From: Isochrysis galbana
Taxonomy: Eukaryota; Haptophyta; Isochrysidales; Isochrysidaceae
DNA: 64,000 nucleotides
Assembly (NCBI GenBank): GCA_018136815.1
Contig: CM030931.1
Location: forward strand, 10,675,072-10,739,071
Reading direction: 5' to 3'
Shown: positions 1 to 10,800 of the stretch, piece by piece
Numbering within the stretch: position 1 is the stretch's first letter
How the letters are laid out: every line of letters begins with the position of its first letter
Made by a program: the position numbers and the translations under genes
The notes under the pieces: generated by a model
What the model saw: only the letters and a program-made list of their open reading frames with translations
Database searches by the model: none
What the model was told of the DNA's origin: nothing

Positions 1-1575
1 CATTACGGCCCATCGTGAATGGTCGCGTCTGGCCAGCAGACACGGCCGCGCGCCCGCATCCGGTGGTCATGCGCCATTGGGCGACCACATGCGTGTATGC
101 AACAGCTTGGCTTTGCCCCTCCCCTCGGGCGCTTGAGTGCAGCTACTGCTCGGCACCCTAAGCCTAGAACCCTCTGCGTGCGGGCTTGTGTGTGCTCTTT
201 GACGGGGCGCCAGCGTTGCAGTCGAGTAGCGTGTGGGTGGTAGCGACTTTCGGGTGCGTGGGGTCTATGCGTTGACCGTGCATGGGCAGTGTGAGCGCGA
301 GCGGCCGGCTCGCCGCCATCCTCCATTGCCGCGCAATGCTAGCACGATGACCAGTGCGCTAGATAGTTAAACGAGAAGGGTGTTCTCGGGTGTTTCCCTC
401 GCCGCTCGGGTATGCACCCTGAATCCGAAAACCCAGCCGGAGCATGAAAGGGATGAAGGATGCGAAGGGAACGAGGGGGAGCGTAGGGAGCTTGGAAAGC
501 GATGTGATTAGGCAGGTTATAGATACCGTGCCGGTAGTAGGTGTTTGCCAAGAATCTTCACATGTTTTCATATTATATGGTGTTGCGCGGCACGCTTTGA
601 GCTTTCGATTTGGTTGTTGGGCGTTGGGCGCATGAGTGTAACTTTGGCACAAAATGGCATGAGCATAGCATGAGTATGAGCATGAAAGGAACATGCATGG
701 GCAGCTGGGTACGGCGCGGAGCGCTTCACTCTCGCTGCCTTTGATTAGGTGCTGCAGAAGCACACGCACTCAGAAGTCGAATTGCGACTGATCATGACTG
801 TTACCACAAGGCCAACCAAGTTGTACCATCACCGATCACTGGGGATGCTCAACAGCATCATCCACGTTGCTTTGGGATTATCGCAGCACGTCTTGAAAAG
901 CTTAGACGTCGGAATCCGCTCCGTCGGCAGCCTCACAATTGTCAAAGAGCACGTCGCACAGTTGCTGCAGCCCGTCTAGTGCCAAGGCGTCTCCTTCCCT
1001 TCGTCCTTAGGAATGTACTCTGCCACGCAAGGTGCAACGCCGTCTTCATTCAGCCCCTCGGAAAGGAGCAGTTGCCACTAGTCGGTTCCATTACGCTGAG
1101 AATCTGCTGGATCGCGTCGCGAGTGCTAAGTCAGCACATCGCACAAGCTTGCCGGCCGCAGTGTCGTCGCAGCGTTGTCGTAAGGTCTTCATTGCACAAG
1201 ACGACAGATTGAGGTGCAATGGTCACCAAGCTTTGAGCCGCGTCCTCGACAACGGCGCGTTGAAAGCAAGCATGAACGACTTCGTGCACCGCTGCTCATA
1301 TGCTTTCAATATCGCCTTTGAAGGGCCACATTTGGCGTGAGCGTGCTCATCCCACAAGGCGCAAGGCGACGCGCGGTCGAACTTGATGAGTGCGGCCTAG
1401 AGGGGGGGTCTCGTCCGAAGGCGAAGCCGACACTTGGCGATGGGAGCTTAGGACGAATGCTTGCTAGTGAAAGCAGGACGTCCTCGCGCCGATTCGCTGG
1501 CCGCCATCTTGTTGGGGTAACACTTAGGAGGCGCGCAAAAGGGGCGGATTGAGCGCCGGCTCGTTAAGCAGCCAT
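1..1575. other. No recognisable gene
   Basis: I see no credible coding region, RNA gene or repeat in this stretch. The open frames are short, lack composition or motifs typical of the real genes in the window, and overlap one another on both strands. It lies beyond the 3' end of the alpha/beta hydrolase gene on the minus strand. Confidence 0.6.
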
Positions 1576-1581
1576 AATGGC

Positions 1582-3535
1582 TCACTTACGCGCATGGCTA
1601 ACTGCTGTTAGCCATTCGGCGATCGCGGTTGCGACTTCATCGCAGCGTGGCTCGACCGCCAGCGCGTGCCACATGCCGAGGTCTGTGATTTTGCCAAGCG
1701 CGTCGGCGGCGCGCGGCGGCCCTTCCTGGCGCAGCTCTCCGTTGGGGCCATCGGGGCCTCCGCCCATTAGGACGAGCGAGCGGTTTGCCGCGATGTCGGC
1801 GCGCTCGAACACAGCGACCGAGCCGAGCGGCTCCACAAATGTGTCCACCTTGGAGTGGATGGCGAGCAGATTGGGCACCTTGACGTGCTCGAGGGATGCT
1901 TCGCCACCTTCCTCCATGAAGGCCTCGGTGATGATGGTGCACTCGGTTGCCACACGGATCTGCACATGAGGAGAGTGGGAGGAAGGGAGAGGGAGGGTAC
2001 TCACCACCGCGCCAGGCGCGAGATAAGCGAGCCGCGCCAGCCGTCCGATCAATACACGGGCGACGGCGTGTGCTACGGGGGCGGCGTGCGCGTACCCGGA
2101 AGGGCTGCGTCCAGTTGGTCGGCTCGTTGACGAGCTCCTCCTCCATGTGCGGGTGCACAGTGTTAATGGCGCGCTTGGCGAGCGGGAGCGTCGGGAAGAG
2201 CGCCTGCGTGATCCACCCGCCATGGCGCCACAATGAGCGATGTATCCCGCAGAGCGCATGAGGTTATGCTCTCCCAGCGCGTAGGAAGAGCGGCGGCCGT
2301 GTGCAAGGGCTGGCGGGAGCGCCTCACCGAGAGCTGGTGCATCACCCCATACAAGTGCTGGTTGCGGAGGCCGAGCGGCTTGAAGAAGTACTCTTGTCGG
2401 ACCTTGGTGAGTGAGATCATGGGTGCAAGTAGCACGAGCCCCTCAAGCGGCGAGGCCGAGGGTGGGCGCAGCTGCGCCGCACGCGTGACGACACCGCCAC
2501 CCATGGAGAGGCCGAGCCAGAAGACGGGGGTGCCGGCTGGGAGCGACGCGGCGAATTCCTCGTGGATCTGCGGGCGAGAAAGCGCAGCGGGTATAGGAGA
2601 AAAATCGTGGGGCGGTGGCAGCTGCCGGAAGGGCGCACGAGTCCCGGCCCTCAAGTCTCCGCAATTCTCGGCCCTGCGGACCCGCGATCTCGCATCGCCA
2701 GGCTTTCTCGTCAAGGCACGCAGGCTCTTACCCGTTGGCCGCATGCCACGCCGTCTCCATTCCCGCCCCCTCTCCCCTATTCTACCATCCCCAACTTACC
2801 CCCACCTCACCTTCACACCAGTGCTCGGCCTGTGCGCCCAGCACCCCATCTCTCTTGGCCTCCCAAGCCCATTTCCCTCGCCGAATCGATCCCGCCCCAC
2901 GCCGCCCCCTCTCCCCCGCCCCCAGCCATTTTTGAACGCGACCCTCGCAGGCCCTCCCGCCAACCCCTCACCCCAAGCAGGTCGTGCGCAAGGTCGTCGA
3001 ACCGGTGGAAGTAGCACCGCTTGCCCTCGAGCACAGGCTGCGAGTCACCGAGCGACTGCTGGTCATACGTGAGGACGGTGATGCCCGCATCCCGCAGAAC
3101 CTGCAGTATTGAGCCCTCGTACCGCGCGTGAGGCCCTCCTTTGAAGGTGGCCCTCAGGAACTCATGGCGGCAGCCGACCCCCACGCCGTGAACGAGGACC
3201 ACTCCAGCCTTTGGCGGGCGTTTTGCGGTCTCAAATCGAAATGTGAGGAGTCGTAGGCCCTGTCCGTTCGTGTGCGATGACACCTGCATCCCTTCGATCG
3301 ATGGCCAGCCAGCAGGAGGCGAGAGAGACATGATTTCTTCGGAGGAGTTGCGTTTGGATCTCTTCGGTTTCTCCTCTCCTGGAGTGGGGAGGGGTGGGCG
3401 TTGGGTGGCGAGAAGGCGGCGCTTGCGCAGCAGCACGTACACGACCAGGCAGGCCGTCGCGCCCACTGACAGCTCGGCTACGCCTGAAGCGAAGGAGGGA
3501 TCGAGCAGAGAGCCCCACCGTCCAAGCCGAGCCAT
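1582..3535 (-). CDS. Membrane-anchored alpha/beta hydrolase (monoacylglycerol lipase-like), four exons
   Basis: Predicted serine hydrolase of about 459 residues acting on a lipid or other ester. Exons on the minus strand: 3535-2972, 2567-2328, 2203-2005, 1959-1582, with GT-AG introns of 404, 124 and 45 nt. The N-terminus has one hydrophobic segment (about residues 18-38) followed by Arg/Lys, suggesting a membrane anchor. An oxyanion motif LVHGVGVG lies in exon 1. The nucleophile elbow GLSMGG (Ser about 209) is in exon 2. Asp about 373 (HSKVD) and His about 432 (GMWHA) complete the triad in exon 4. Exon 3 contains one extra base in a CCC run at 2095-2097; removing it restores NWTQPFRYAHAAPVAH and the correct phase. 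The 45-nt last intron has no stop and is a multiple of three, so it may be retained. The ATG at 3535 lies about 20 bp from a CT tract. Substrate is not predictable. Confidence 0.8.
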
Positions 3536-3555
3536 CGCCCCCCTTCACCACCGCC

Positions 3556-3578
3556 CCACACCTCTCTCTCTCAGCCCT

Positions 3579-3619
<41 letters not shown>

Positions 3620-3856
3620 TCTATGCCTCTCCCTCCCTACCTCTCTCTCAGCCTCTCTTCTCTCTCTCCACCCCACTCTCCCACCCTTCCTCCCCCCTCT
3701 CTCCCGTCTCTCTCTCCTGTCTCTCTGCGGTCCTTCTCTTGTCTCTTCCCCCCCCCCCCCTCTCTCTCTCTACTCTCTCCCTCCCTCTCGGGGCCGATTT
3801 TGGGCGCGCTCCCCCCCCCCCCCCCCCCCGCGCTCGCGCTCTCCTCTCTCTCTCTC

Positions 3857-3887
<31 letters not shown>

Positions 3888-3985
3888 CTTTCCTCTCTCT
3901 CTCTCCCTCCCTCTCTCTCTCCCTCCCCCTCTCCCTCCCCCCCTCTCTCTCCCCCCCCCCCCCCTCTCTCCTCGGCGGCTGATAG
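3556..3985. repeat. CT/C-rich low-complexity tract
   Basis: Almost pure C and T on the plus strand, including (CT)n runs near 3583-3616 and C runs at 3750-3760, 3811-3828 and 3951-3964. It lies directly upstream of the start codon of the minus-strand hydrolase, so the coding strand is GA-rich there. Open frames through it (Ser/Leu/Pro or Arg/Glu repeats) are artefacts. Confidence 0.9.
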
Positions 3986-3989
3986 AAGA

Positions 3990-4370
3990 GCAACACAGCC
4001 CACTTATATTTATACTCAACTCGGCTGATGAAAGGGCTCGTCTTTCATCCTCTATCAGAGTCAAATGTACTGGGTACTTATACGGTTTGTACTCCACGTT
4101 GTCTTTTCGGGGGTTTTCTTGTATAGTCTACGTAGATGTGGGAGGAAAGTGGATCCGAATGACCGACCGCCCCCCGCGCGTTCCTGCTCTTCCCCGCCGC
4201 GCCCTCCTCGGCTCCTCGGCGCCCAAAAGGTTCTACACGTATGCACTCTTCTAGTATTATAATCCACCTTGGACCTTGGTTTTTGTTTCTGGTTGGGGTT
4301 GGTGGTTGGGATTGGGATTGGGATTGGCTATTGCTATTGGCTCCCAAGGTCTTCATCCGTCATCCTAGTC
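3990..4370. other. Intergenic, no gene; short TTGGGA-type repeat
   Basis: No coding region is supported. At about 4278-4330 there is a run of GGTTGG/GGGATT words (three perfect ATTGGG units). It is too short and too irregular to call telomeric. Confidence 0.5.
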
Positions 4371-4575
4371 CTAGATGGGAAATACGTGCTTAATACCGAA
4401 TTTGGCCAGAGGCCAAATACATATGTATTCGGCTGTATTTGAAGCGCGTCCTGGGTTGTAGTTGAAGGCCTCGAATGTATTTGAAATGTATCTGGCGTCC
4501 GGCCAAATACATCCGTATTTGGCTGTATTTGCCATTTGCAGGCCCCAACACCAACACCGTATTTCCCATCTATAG
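4371..4575. mobile_element. Palindromic word-repeat element, copy A (word TGTATTTG)
   Basis: About 205 bp with terminal inverted repeats: CTAGATGGGAAATACG at 4371-4386 and its near-complement CGTATTTCCCATCTATAG at 4558-4575. Inside, the word TGTATTTG or its complement CAAATACA recurs at least eight times in both orientations, often as GGCCAAATAC. The flanks carry a near-identical direct repeat, GGTCTTCATCcGTCA at about 4349-4363 and GGTCTTCATCGTCA at 4577-4590, which could be a target-site duplication. No coding capacity; a MITE-like element is likely. Related copies lie at 39755-39885 and 49824-49935. Confidence 0.7.
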
Positions 4576-4715
4576 GGTCTTCATCGTCAAGTCTCGAATC
4601 GCGTTGCGGTTGCGGTTGAACCGCGGTTGCCGGGATCGTTCTTTGTTCTTTGTTCTTTAGGCGGCTCTCTCACTCTCTCTGTACTCTTACGCTTACGCCC
4701 TCGCTCGCCACTCTA

Positions 4716-4752
4716 CTTCTATAGCTATAGCTATATAGCTATAGCTATAAAG
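4716..4752. repeat. CTATAG palindromic tandem repeat
   Basis: About six copies of TAGCTA/CTATAG in tandem (TATAGCTATAGCTATATAGC...). Every unit is self-complementary, so the whole run is a perfect palindrome-forming microsatellite. Confidence 0.8.
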
Positions 4753-4809
4753 TTCACTTTGATGACATAGATTTTAACAGCGGTTACGTGTTAAGAAGTA
4801 AGAAGAGTA

Positions 4810-5467
4810 ATGATGAGATTCGCCACATCATGCAAAGCAGCCCACTTCGGCATCAGCACCGATGCCTCCAGAAGAGCCCAAGCAGACATGGGGAGGCAGC
4901 TGAAAAAACGCATCGACGTCAACGTCAACGACTTCCATCCGACCGCTTGTGGTGAGTGAAGTGAGGCTGCGGCTGTGGTGTGCGGTGGGATGAAAGGGCT
5001 GTGGAATGTAACATGTGACGTACAACCCGAAGGGAGCATGCGGGGCAAGGCGACACGAACGGGGAAAGCGCACGCGGGCGAGACTGAGATCGATAAAGCC
5101 TAGCAATTTGTTGAACAGATTACCGGACGACATCACGAACAATATCAAGGCTGGATTCAAAACGTTCTTCGAACGCTGTAAATTCGCAATGGTGGAATTC
5201 AAGTTGCCCGACAACTGGCAAAATACTGTACTAACATTCACGTTGAATCCTAATGAAATGAAACTGCACCAAACAACAATAAGAAGAGGCAACTCAGCAG
5301 ATAATCAAGACCAATATGCAGTCTTGATTGGGCAATTCGCAGGTTTCACACTCGGGTTGAAGAATAACGAGCTTAAAAACACTCATACACGCAATCTCGT
5401 TGACTTCAAATGGAATGGCCTAGTGATGACATTCACACCATCGACGATCTTCGCCGCTACCGCGTGA
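4810..5467 (+). pseudogene. Unrecognised gene or gene remnant in an AT-richer block
   Basis: I do not recognise this gene. An open frame ends at 5467 with a C-terminus WNGLVMTFTPSTIFAATA. It is codon-like, low in Pro/Ala/Arg and rich in Asn, Thr, Lys and Phe, unlike the GC-rich host genes. Read back, it opens at 5012 without an ATG. Just upstream, 4810-4953 can encode MMRFATSCKAAHFGISTDAS and on to NDFHPTACG, followed by GGTGAGTG, a possible splice donor, so the two pieces could be exons of one gene, although I cannot fix the acceptor. Alternatively it is a decayed insertion, perhaps of viral origin; the base composition supports foreign origin but nothing shows a family. It precedes two compact intronless genes on the same strand. 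Confidence 0.4.
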
Positions 5468-5793
5468 CAAACGTTGAAACCCGTAACGAAACGCACAGAC
5501 ACGGAATACAAACACAAACACGATGTTACGAGGCCTTAAGGACGCGCGGCGTCTTCCTCCCCGCGCGCTTTCTTCTTTTTTCGCCGCGCGGACTCACCCC
5601 AGCGTTTCGTTACGGGTTTTATATAGCCGACGTTTATGACAAAAAAAAACTGGCACCGAATGAAGGCAAGGCGCCTCGGCGGCCAAGCAGCCACCCGCGT
5701 CAAAAAATCAAGCGCCCCCCCCCCCCGAAAAAAATAAAAAGCACCCCAAAAACAAAAGGCGCTCCCGTGTGCGTGCGAGCCTAAATTGTAACA

Positions 5794-6249
5794 ATGGGGA
5801 ACGCCCCCGGGCGCGTCGATAGGAATGGCTTTGGAACGGGAAAGTACGAGGTGAACCTCCAGGACCCCAAGCAGGCATCTGCGAGGATGGGGTGCAAAAT
5901 GACTATCTTTTCCGAGCCCCACTCCAAAGGCGTGAGCTCGACCATACACGGCCCGTCGGTAGACGACCCGCAAGCACAAGACAAGCGCCGTGAAGAAGTC
6001 GACCTGAAGGCGATCGGGTGGACGCACCCGGTGCGCTCGCTCCACGTCGAGTGCAGTGCGGACTCGGTGGAAACACCAACACAGCTGGCCCTCCGCTTCA
6101 TCTTCGACAAAGTAATGCTGACCGCCTTGTTGGTCACGCTTGGGGTCGTCGCCGCGCTCGTGGCGGTGGTCGTCTTTGTCATCAGGACCGTGACCAAGCG
6201 ATTATCCACAGCGAATGCAAACTCAGGAGACTCCCCCTCCCCCCCATGA
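5794..6249 (+). CDS. Small one-pass membrane protein, possibly N-myristoylated
   Basis: Unrecognised 151-residue protein, intronless. It starts MGNAPGRVDRNG, so Gly2 could be acylated, although Gly rather than Ser/Thr at position 6 makes this a weak myristoylation site. The middle is soluble and charged. One strong hydrophobic segment (about residues 107-130, rich in Ala/Val) is followed by Arg/Lys and a short Ser/Pro tail. The ATG follows an A-rich leader (5640-5790). The gene ends 48 bp before the next one on the same strand, which also encodes a small one-pass membrane protein with an Ala/Val-rich segment, so the two look like a pair. Such spacing is unusual for this genome and fits a viral or mobile-element insertion, but that is inference only. 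Confidence 0.6.
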   Translation: MGNAPGRVDRNGFGTGKYEVNLQDPKQASARMGCKMTIFSEPHSKGVSSTIHGPSVDDPQAQDKRREEVDLKAIGWTHPVRSLHVECSADSVETPTQLALRFIFDKVMLTALLVTLGVVAALVAVVVFVIRTVTKRLSTANANSGDSPSPP

Positions 6250-6297
6250 GACAAGCGCATCGCGTTTGTTTCGAACCGAACGTTGGACTAAAAAAAA

Positions 6298-6684
6298 ATG
6301 GGCATATGGGTAAATATGCCGTCGAAACGACTTTTGATTGCCCTTGCGGTGGTCGTCGCCACCGTGGTCGCCGCCACCGTCGTCGCGTTGGTACTCACGA
6401 AGAAGCAGCCAGACAGATGCAAGGATGTGGATGGAGAGTGTGCAAACGATGGAGACTGTTGTCACGATCTCGTGTGCTCCGACCAAAAGTGCCGTACCGT
6501 CACACCGTGTGTCGAGAAAAGGGGGGGGTGCAGTTATGGCGACGAGTGCTGTGAAGGACTTGAGTGCAATGACGAGGGAGTGTGTGAGACGCCATGCCGC
6601 GAGCCAGGGTCGGTGTGCCAAAGTAACTCGGAGTGCTGTGGTGAATACACGTGTCGTAGTGGTACCTGCAGATCTGATGACTGA
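6298..6684 (+). CDS. Type II membrane protein with three cysteine-knot-like repeats
   Basis: 128 residues, intronless. The ATG at 6298 directly follows eight A bases; Met7 (6316) is an alternative start. Residues about 8-33 form an Ala/Val-rich transmembrane segment that could act as a signal anchor. The remaining 95 residues hold three repeats of about 27 residues with the spacing C-x6-C-x5-CC-x4-C-x4,5-C: for example CANDGDCCHDLVCSDQKC, CSYGDECCEGLECNDEGVC and CQSNSECCGEYTCRSGTC. Adjacent Cys pairs in this pattern are typical of inhibitor-cystine-knot or Dickkopf-type small disulfide domains, so an extracellular or virion-surface ligand-binding role is plausible. No function is assigned. 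It sits 48 bp behind the small membrane-protein gene at 5794. Confidence 0.65.
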   Translation: MGIWVNMPSKRLLIALAVVVATVVAATVVALVLTKKQPDRCKDVDGECANDGDCCHDLVCSDQKCRTVTPCVEKRGGCSYGDECCEGLECNDEGVCETPCREPGSVCQSNSECCGEYTCRSGTCRSDD

Positions 6685-7061
6685 TTGGCTAGATGCGTGA
6701 CGAGGAGGCCGCTGGAATTTTCATCGAGGGGGGGCACGCACTAGTAACCATGCACATCCCCTTGCTCGCAGGAGCGCCCTCATGGTGAGCTCGGCCCGGT
6801 GTCCTAGGTACCAAATGAAGGCAAACGACCTTGACCGTGTATGCCGTGCGCGTCGGACCGGGGTACAACTCGGAAATGGATTGCATCCGCCTCTATGGCG
6901 ACGACCTTTCCCTCGTAGGTAGGGCTGAGAGCTGCACTCCTCCCCGGCCTCGCCATGCCCTTGCAAGGAGTCGCGCCGGGGCCTCTTCCGCGATGAACGG
7001 CCGGCCAGCCGCTGCGCGGTAGGGGTAGGTGCCATGCGCCCGTGCGCCCGTGCGACAAAAT

Positions 7062-7165
7062 TTCGAGGCTTACGCACCCAAATTTCGGTCAAAATTTTTA
7101 TTTCGATGTTGGACCCAAATTTCAAAAAAAAATTCTCGAAATTCTGGCCGGAGCCAACCATCGAT
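7062..7165. repeat. Dispersed AAATTTCG repeat, copy 1
   Basis: AT-rich island in GC-rich DNA with CCCAAATTTCGGTCAAAATT, TTTCGATG, TTGGACCCAAATTTC, an A9 run, CTCGAAATTCT and GCCGGAGCCAA in order. The same order, with few changes, recurs at 49966-50085. The element contains AAATTTCG in both orientations. Confidence 0.8.
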
Positions 7166-7598
7166 CGGTACTTATACTTGCGAGATGGCTTCACATGGCG
7201 CCCGAGGACTCGCACTCGCATTCTTTTTTCCCTTTTGTTTTGGTTCTCGATCGCCGTGATGACGCTGGGCCCTCTTTCCTTTTTGTTTTCGCGTGGGTCT
7301 ATTCCTGGTCCTTCACACCCAACCTTCCTTCTCCTCTCCCTCCGCGCTGTGAGAGAGAGCGTCTTTTGGTACTCCTCTTCTTGCCTTTCTCCTCTCCTCC
7401 TCCTTCCCATTCGTTCTTTCACCTGAAACGAGAGTCTTTTTTGATTTAATGATCTTGGCGGGATGTGAAGTGGGCGTGTGGGCCGCACGGTATGTGTGGA
7501 GCACCTGAAGATGAAGACGAAGATTGAGAAGGAAGGAGAGGCGGAGAACATACCTATCGGTGAAGAAGAATCACCACTTTCATTGGAAGTCAAAGAGT

Positions 7599-7599
<1 letters not shown>

Positions 7600-7665
<66 letters not shown>

Positions 7666-7855
7666 GCGCGCCCTCTCTCTTTCCTCCCTCTTCTTTCTCT
7701 CTCTCTCTCTCGTCCCTTTCCTCTGCGTCCCTCTCTCTTCTCCTCCCCCACCTCCTCCGCACAGTCCCCCGGCAACCAGCACACCCTTTCCCGCCCCCCC
7801 TCCGCCCCCCTCCCCCTCCGCCCCTCCCCCCCCCTTCCCCCTTCCCCCCCCGTCC
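7600..7855. repeat. (GA)n then C/T-rich tract upstream of the TIR receptor
   Basis: A (GA)n run at 7605-7663 is followed by nearly pure C/T to the receptor start codon at 7856. It probably holds the promoter or 5' untranslated region, but no specific promoter element is visible. Confidence 0.85.
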
Positions 7856-10800
7856 ATGCGTCTCCCTCCCCTTCCCATTCCTCCCCTCCTCCTTCCACTC
7901 CTCCTCCTCTCCCTCCTCTGCCCCTCCTCCACCCTCCAGCTCTGCCAGCCTCCCTCTCTCTTCCCCCACGTCTCTGTCTTCCCTCGCTCTCCTCTCTCCT
8001 CGTGCCCCACGCCTCTCGATGGCCTCTCGCGACCAGAGGCTTATGAGACAACCTCCTACTGCTGGGACTATCGCCTCAACTCCTCCGCACAGATCGCGCT
8101 CCCCGAAGGCACCAAGCAGGTGCTGCAGACCTCCTCCGGCTGCGAGGCGGGCGGATACACAGGCACGCTGCTGCTCGGCGCTCCCGCCTCGCTCGAGGAG
8201 CGCAACCTCGGCTTCTACGACAACTCGCTCAAGTTGCGCCGCAACTGCGACCTCTTCTCGCGTCTCGTCACGCGCAGGGGTGGCATCGCCGTCGGCGCCG
8301 AGCGCTACGCCGTGCAGTGCGTCTATGTGGGCGACGATGCGTCCAGTCTGCAGGTGGCCAACGCAACGGCACGTGTCGTGATCGACAGGGGCGCCGACTT
8401 CCTGCTAGGGCCGTACGGCTCAGGCCTCATGATGTTCGCGTCCAAGCAGGCTGTGCTCGAACGCCGCATCATGATCTCGTCGTCGGGATCGAGCCCAGCC
8501 ATCTACGCTGAGGCGCGAACGCTCGCGCGCGAGGCGGAGGCGGTTGGGCTTGGCGCTGGGACTGACCAGCTCGTATTCGGCCTGCTGCCTGGCAGCAAGA
8601 CATACGCACGGCGCGCGTTCGAGGCGGTGGTAGCCGCGGCGGAGGAGTGCGATGCCTCGACCGAGTGCGACCGCTCGCGCTGTGACGTGGGCCGCAGTTG
8701 TGTTGACAGTCTGCGCGTGGGGCTGGTAATTGAAGACGACGTCTTCCCGCGCGCCGTGTGCGATGACGCGACTCCCGTCTGGCGCGGTGCGCAAGGGTCG
8801 GGCAACGCGACGTCGGTGCACCTGCCCAAATTTCAGGACGTGGATCAGGCCGACTACGACGCCAACATGGCCAACGCGCTCGCTGCGCTCCGCGAGGCAC
8901 GCGTCAACGTAGTGATGATATGCTCCTACGTCAACGGTGGCATCGCGGCGGTCGAGGCGATGGAGCGGCTGCGCTTTGCACCGCTCATCGGCATTCTTAC
9001 CGTCTCGCTCTCCGAGTCGGCCTACGTGCAGAAGCTCGGGCTGGAAGGCTGGTGGCAGGGCGAGTACTTCATCGAGCCGCAGGGATGGAACGAGCAGCTG
9101 CCCGGAGCGCCGGGCGAGTACTCGAACTGGACGAGTGCGCAGTACGCCGCCGAGTTCGCCGCCGCATTTGACGAGGAGGGCGCAATCGCTGATAACAACT
9201 TTGTAGGCGCCGCAACGTTTGCAGGGTTGTGCGCACTCGCCGACGCCATAGAGCGCGCCGGCACGCTCGAGACAGCCGCCGTCGCGGCCGCGCTCAACGC
9301 GTCGCGCCTCGTGGAATTCTACGCGCCCATCCGGTTCGACGCCAACGGCCAGCTAGAGAAGGTCGAGTTCCCTGTCGTACAATACGCACCAGGCGCGTGG
9401 CAATGCCGTGGCTGTGCCGAGGGCGTGAGCCCGCGTGTCGTCGACTTCCCCGCGTCTCTGTACAACGGGCGCATCTCGCGCCTCATCTTCCCGATGCCGA
9501 CGTGGGAATGGCGCGCGTGCGCGGTCGAGCGGGGGAACTGCTCTGGGAGGGGCGAGTGCACCACGAGTGGCATATGTGCGTGCGAGCCCTTCTTCTTCGG
9601 CGACTCGTGCGAGCTCGACTGCGTCGGCGAGGAGCTCTTCAAGTGGAACGGTACCACGTGCGTGCCGCCTGCCGCCTCGGGAAACGCCAACCTAGTGCTC
9701 GTGCTGGTCCTTGTAGGCTCTTTCTCGGTCGTCGCGCTACTGTTCGCTGCGGCCCTCGGCGTGTTGCTACGCCGCCGCTATCACCTCTCCGCCTCGATTG
9801 CCGAGATGGAGCGTGAGTTTGCGCGGTGGGAGGTGGCGGCCAAGAGCGGCTCAGGCCGGTACCGCGCGCACGCCGCGCTCCACTCGCTGCCCAGCTCCAT
9901 CCGGATGACACGCAACGCGCTACGGCGTGGGCTTGGCGGCTCCAAGCCGGGCTCCAGCGATGAGAGTGCCAATGGCTCCAGGGCGCGCGTCGTGGCCGCG
10001 CCCGGCCTGCCCTACGGCATGTTTCACACCTTTATCTCGCATGTCTGGTCGTCTGGCCAAGACCAGTCGCGCTCGCTCAAGGGGCTGCTTCAAAAGTATA
10101 TCCAAAACATCGTCTGTTTCCTAGATGTAGACAACTTAGAGGATATCGGCCGCCTTGACGAGTACATCGAAAACACGGGCGCCATCATTATCTTCCTCAC
10201 CGGCTCCGTGGATGAGAGCGGCGAGTGCATCTCGGACTACATGCGCTCCAGCAGCTGCATGATCGAGTTACGTGCCGCCGTCCGGCTGCTCAAGCCGCTC
10301 ATCCTAGTCCTAGAGACTGACGCAAGCCACGGTGGCGTACCGCTTGCTGTGCACGAGGCGGAATGCCCTGCCGACATCAAGAACTACGTCTTCAGCTCAC
10401 CCATCATCCCGTGGCACCGGTTGAAGGACTTTCAGATCTGCTCGATGCGGATGCTTGTCGAGCAGCTGCTGAAGGCCTGGCAGGCGCCAGGCGCCGACCG
10501 GCCCATCTTCATCCCCGCCGAGCTACTACGCACGCCAATCCCGCCGCTCGCATGCGAGAAGTCGCACCACCTTTTTGTTTCGAGCAACAATCCGGGCGCC
10601 TCCGGCGTGGCGGGCCGGCTGCAGACGGCTGCCGCTGGCCGGCTACGCATGACAAGCGACGCACAGAAGCGCTCGCCCAACCACTGCCTGTACTTCCTCG
10701 TCTACCTCAACCGCGACACCTTCTCGTCCGAGACGGCCGCCGCACTACACACTGAGCTCCTCCACGCACTCTTCGCCGAGATGGCGCTGCTGCTCGTGCA

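Noticed and set aside
1637-2233. 198-codon minus frame overlapping the hydrolase
   Set aside because: Only its part at about 2203-2098 is coding; after the extra base at 2095-2097 the true frame moves to the other phase, so the rest is a shadow.
2163-2744. 193-codon minus frame as a separate gene
   Set aside because: Its middle is exon 2 of the hydrolase; both ends are intron sequence with visible splice signals at 2567/2568 and 2327/2328.
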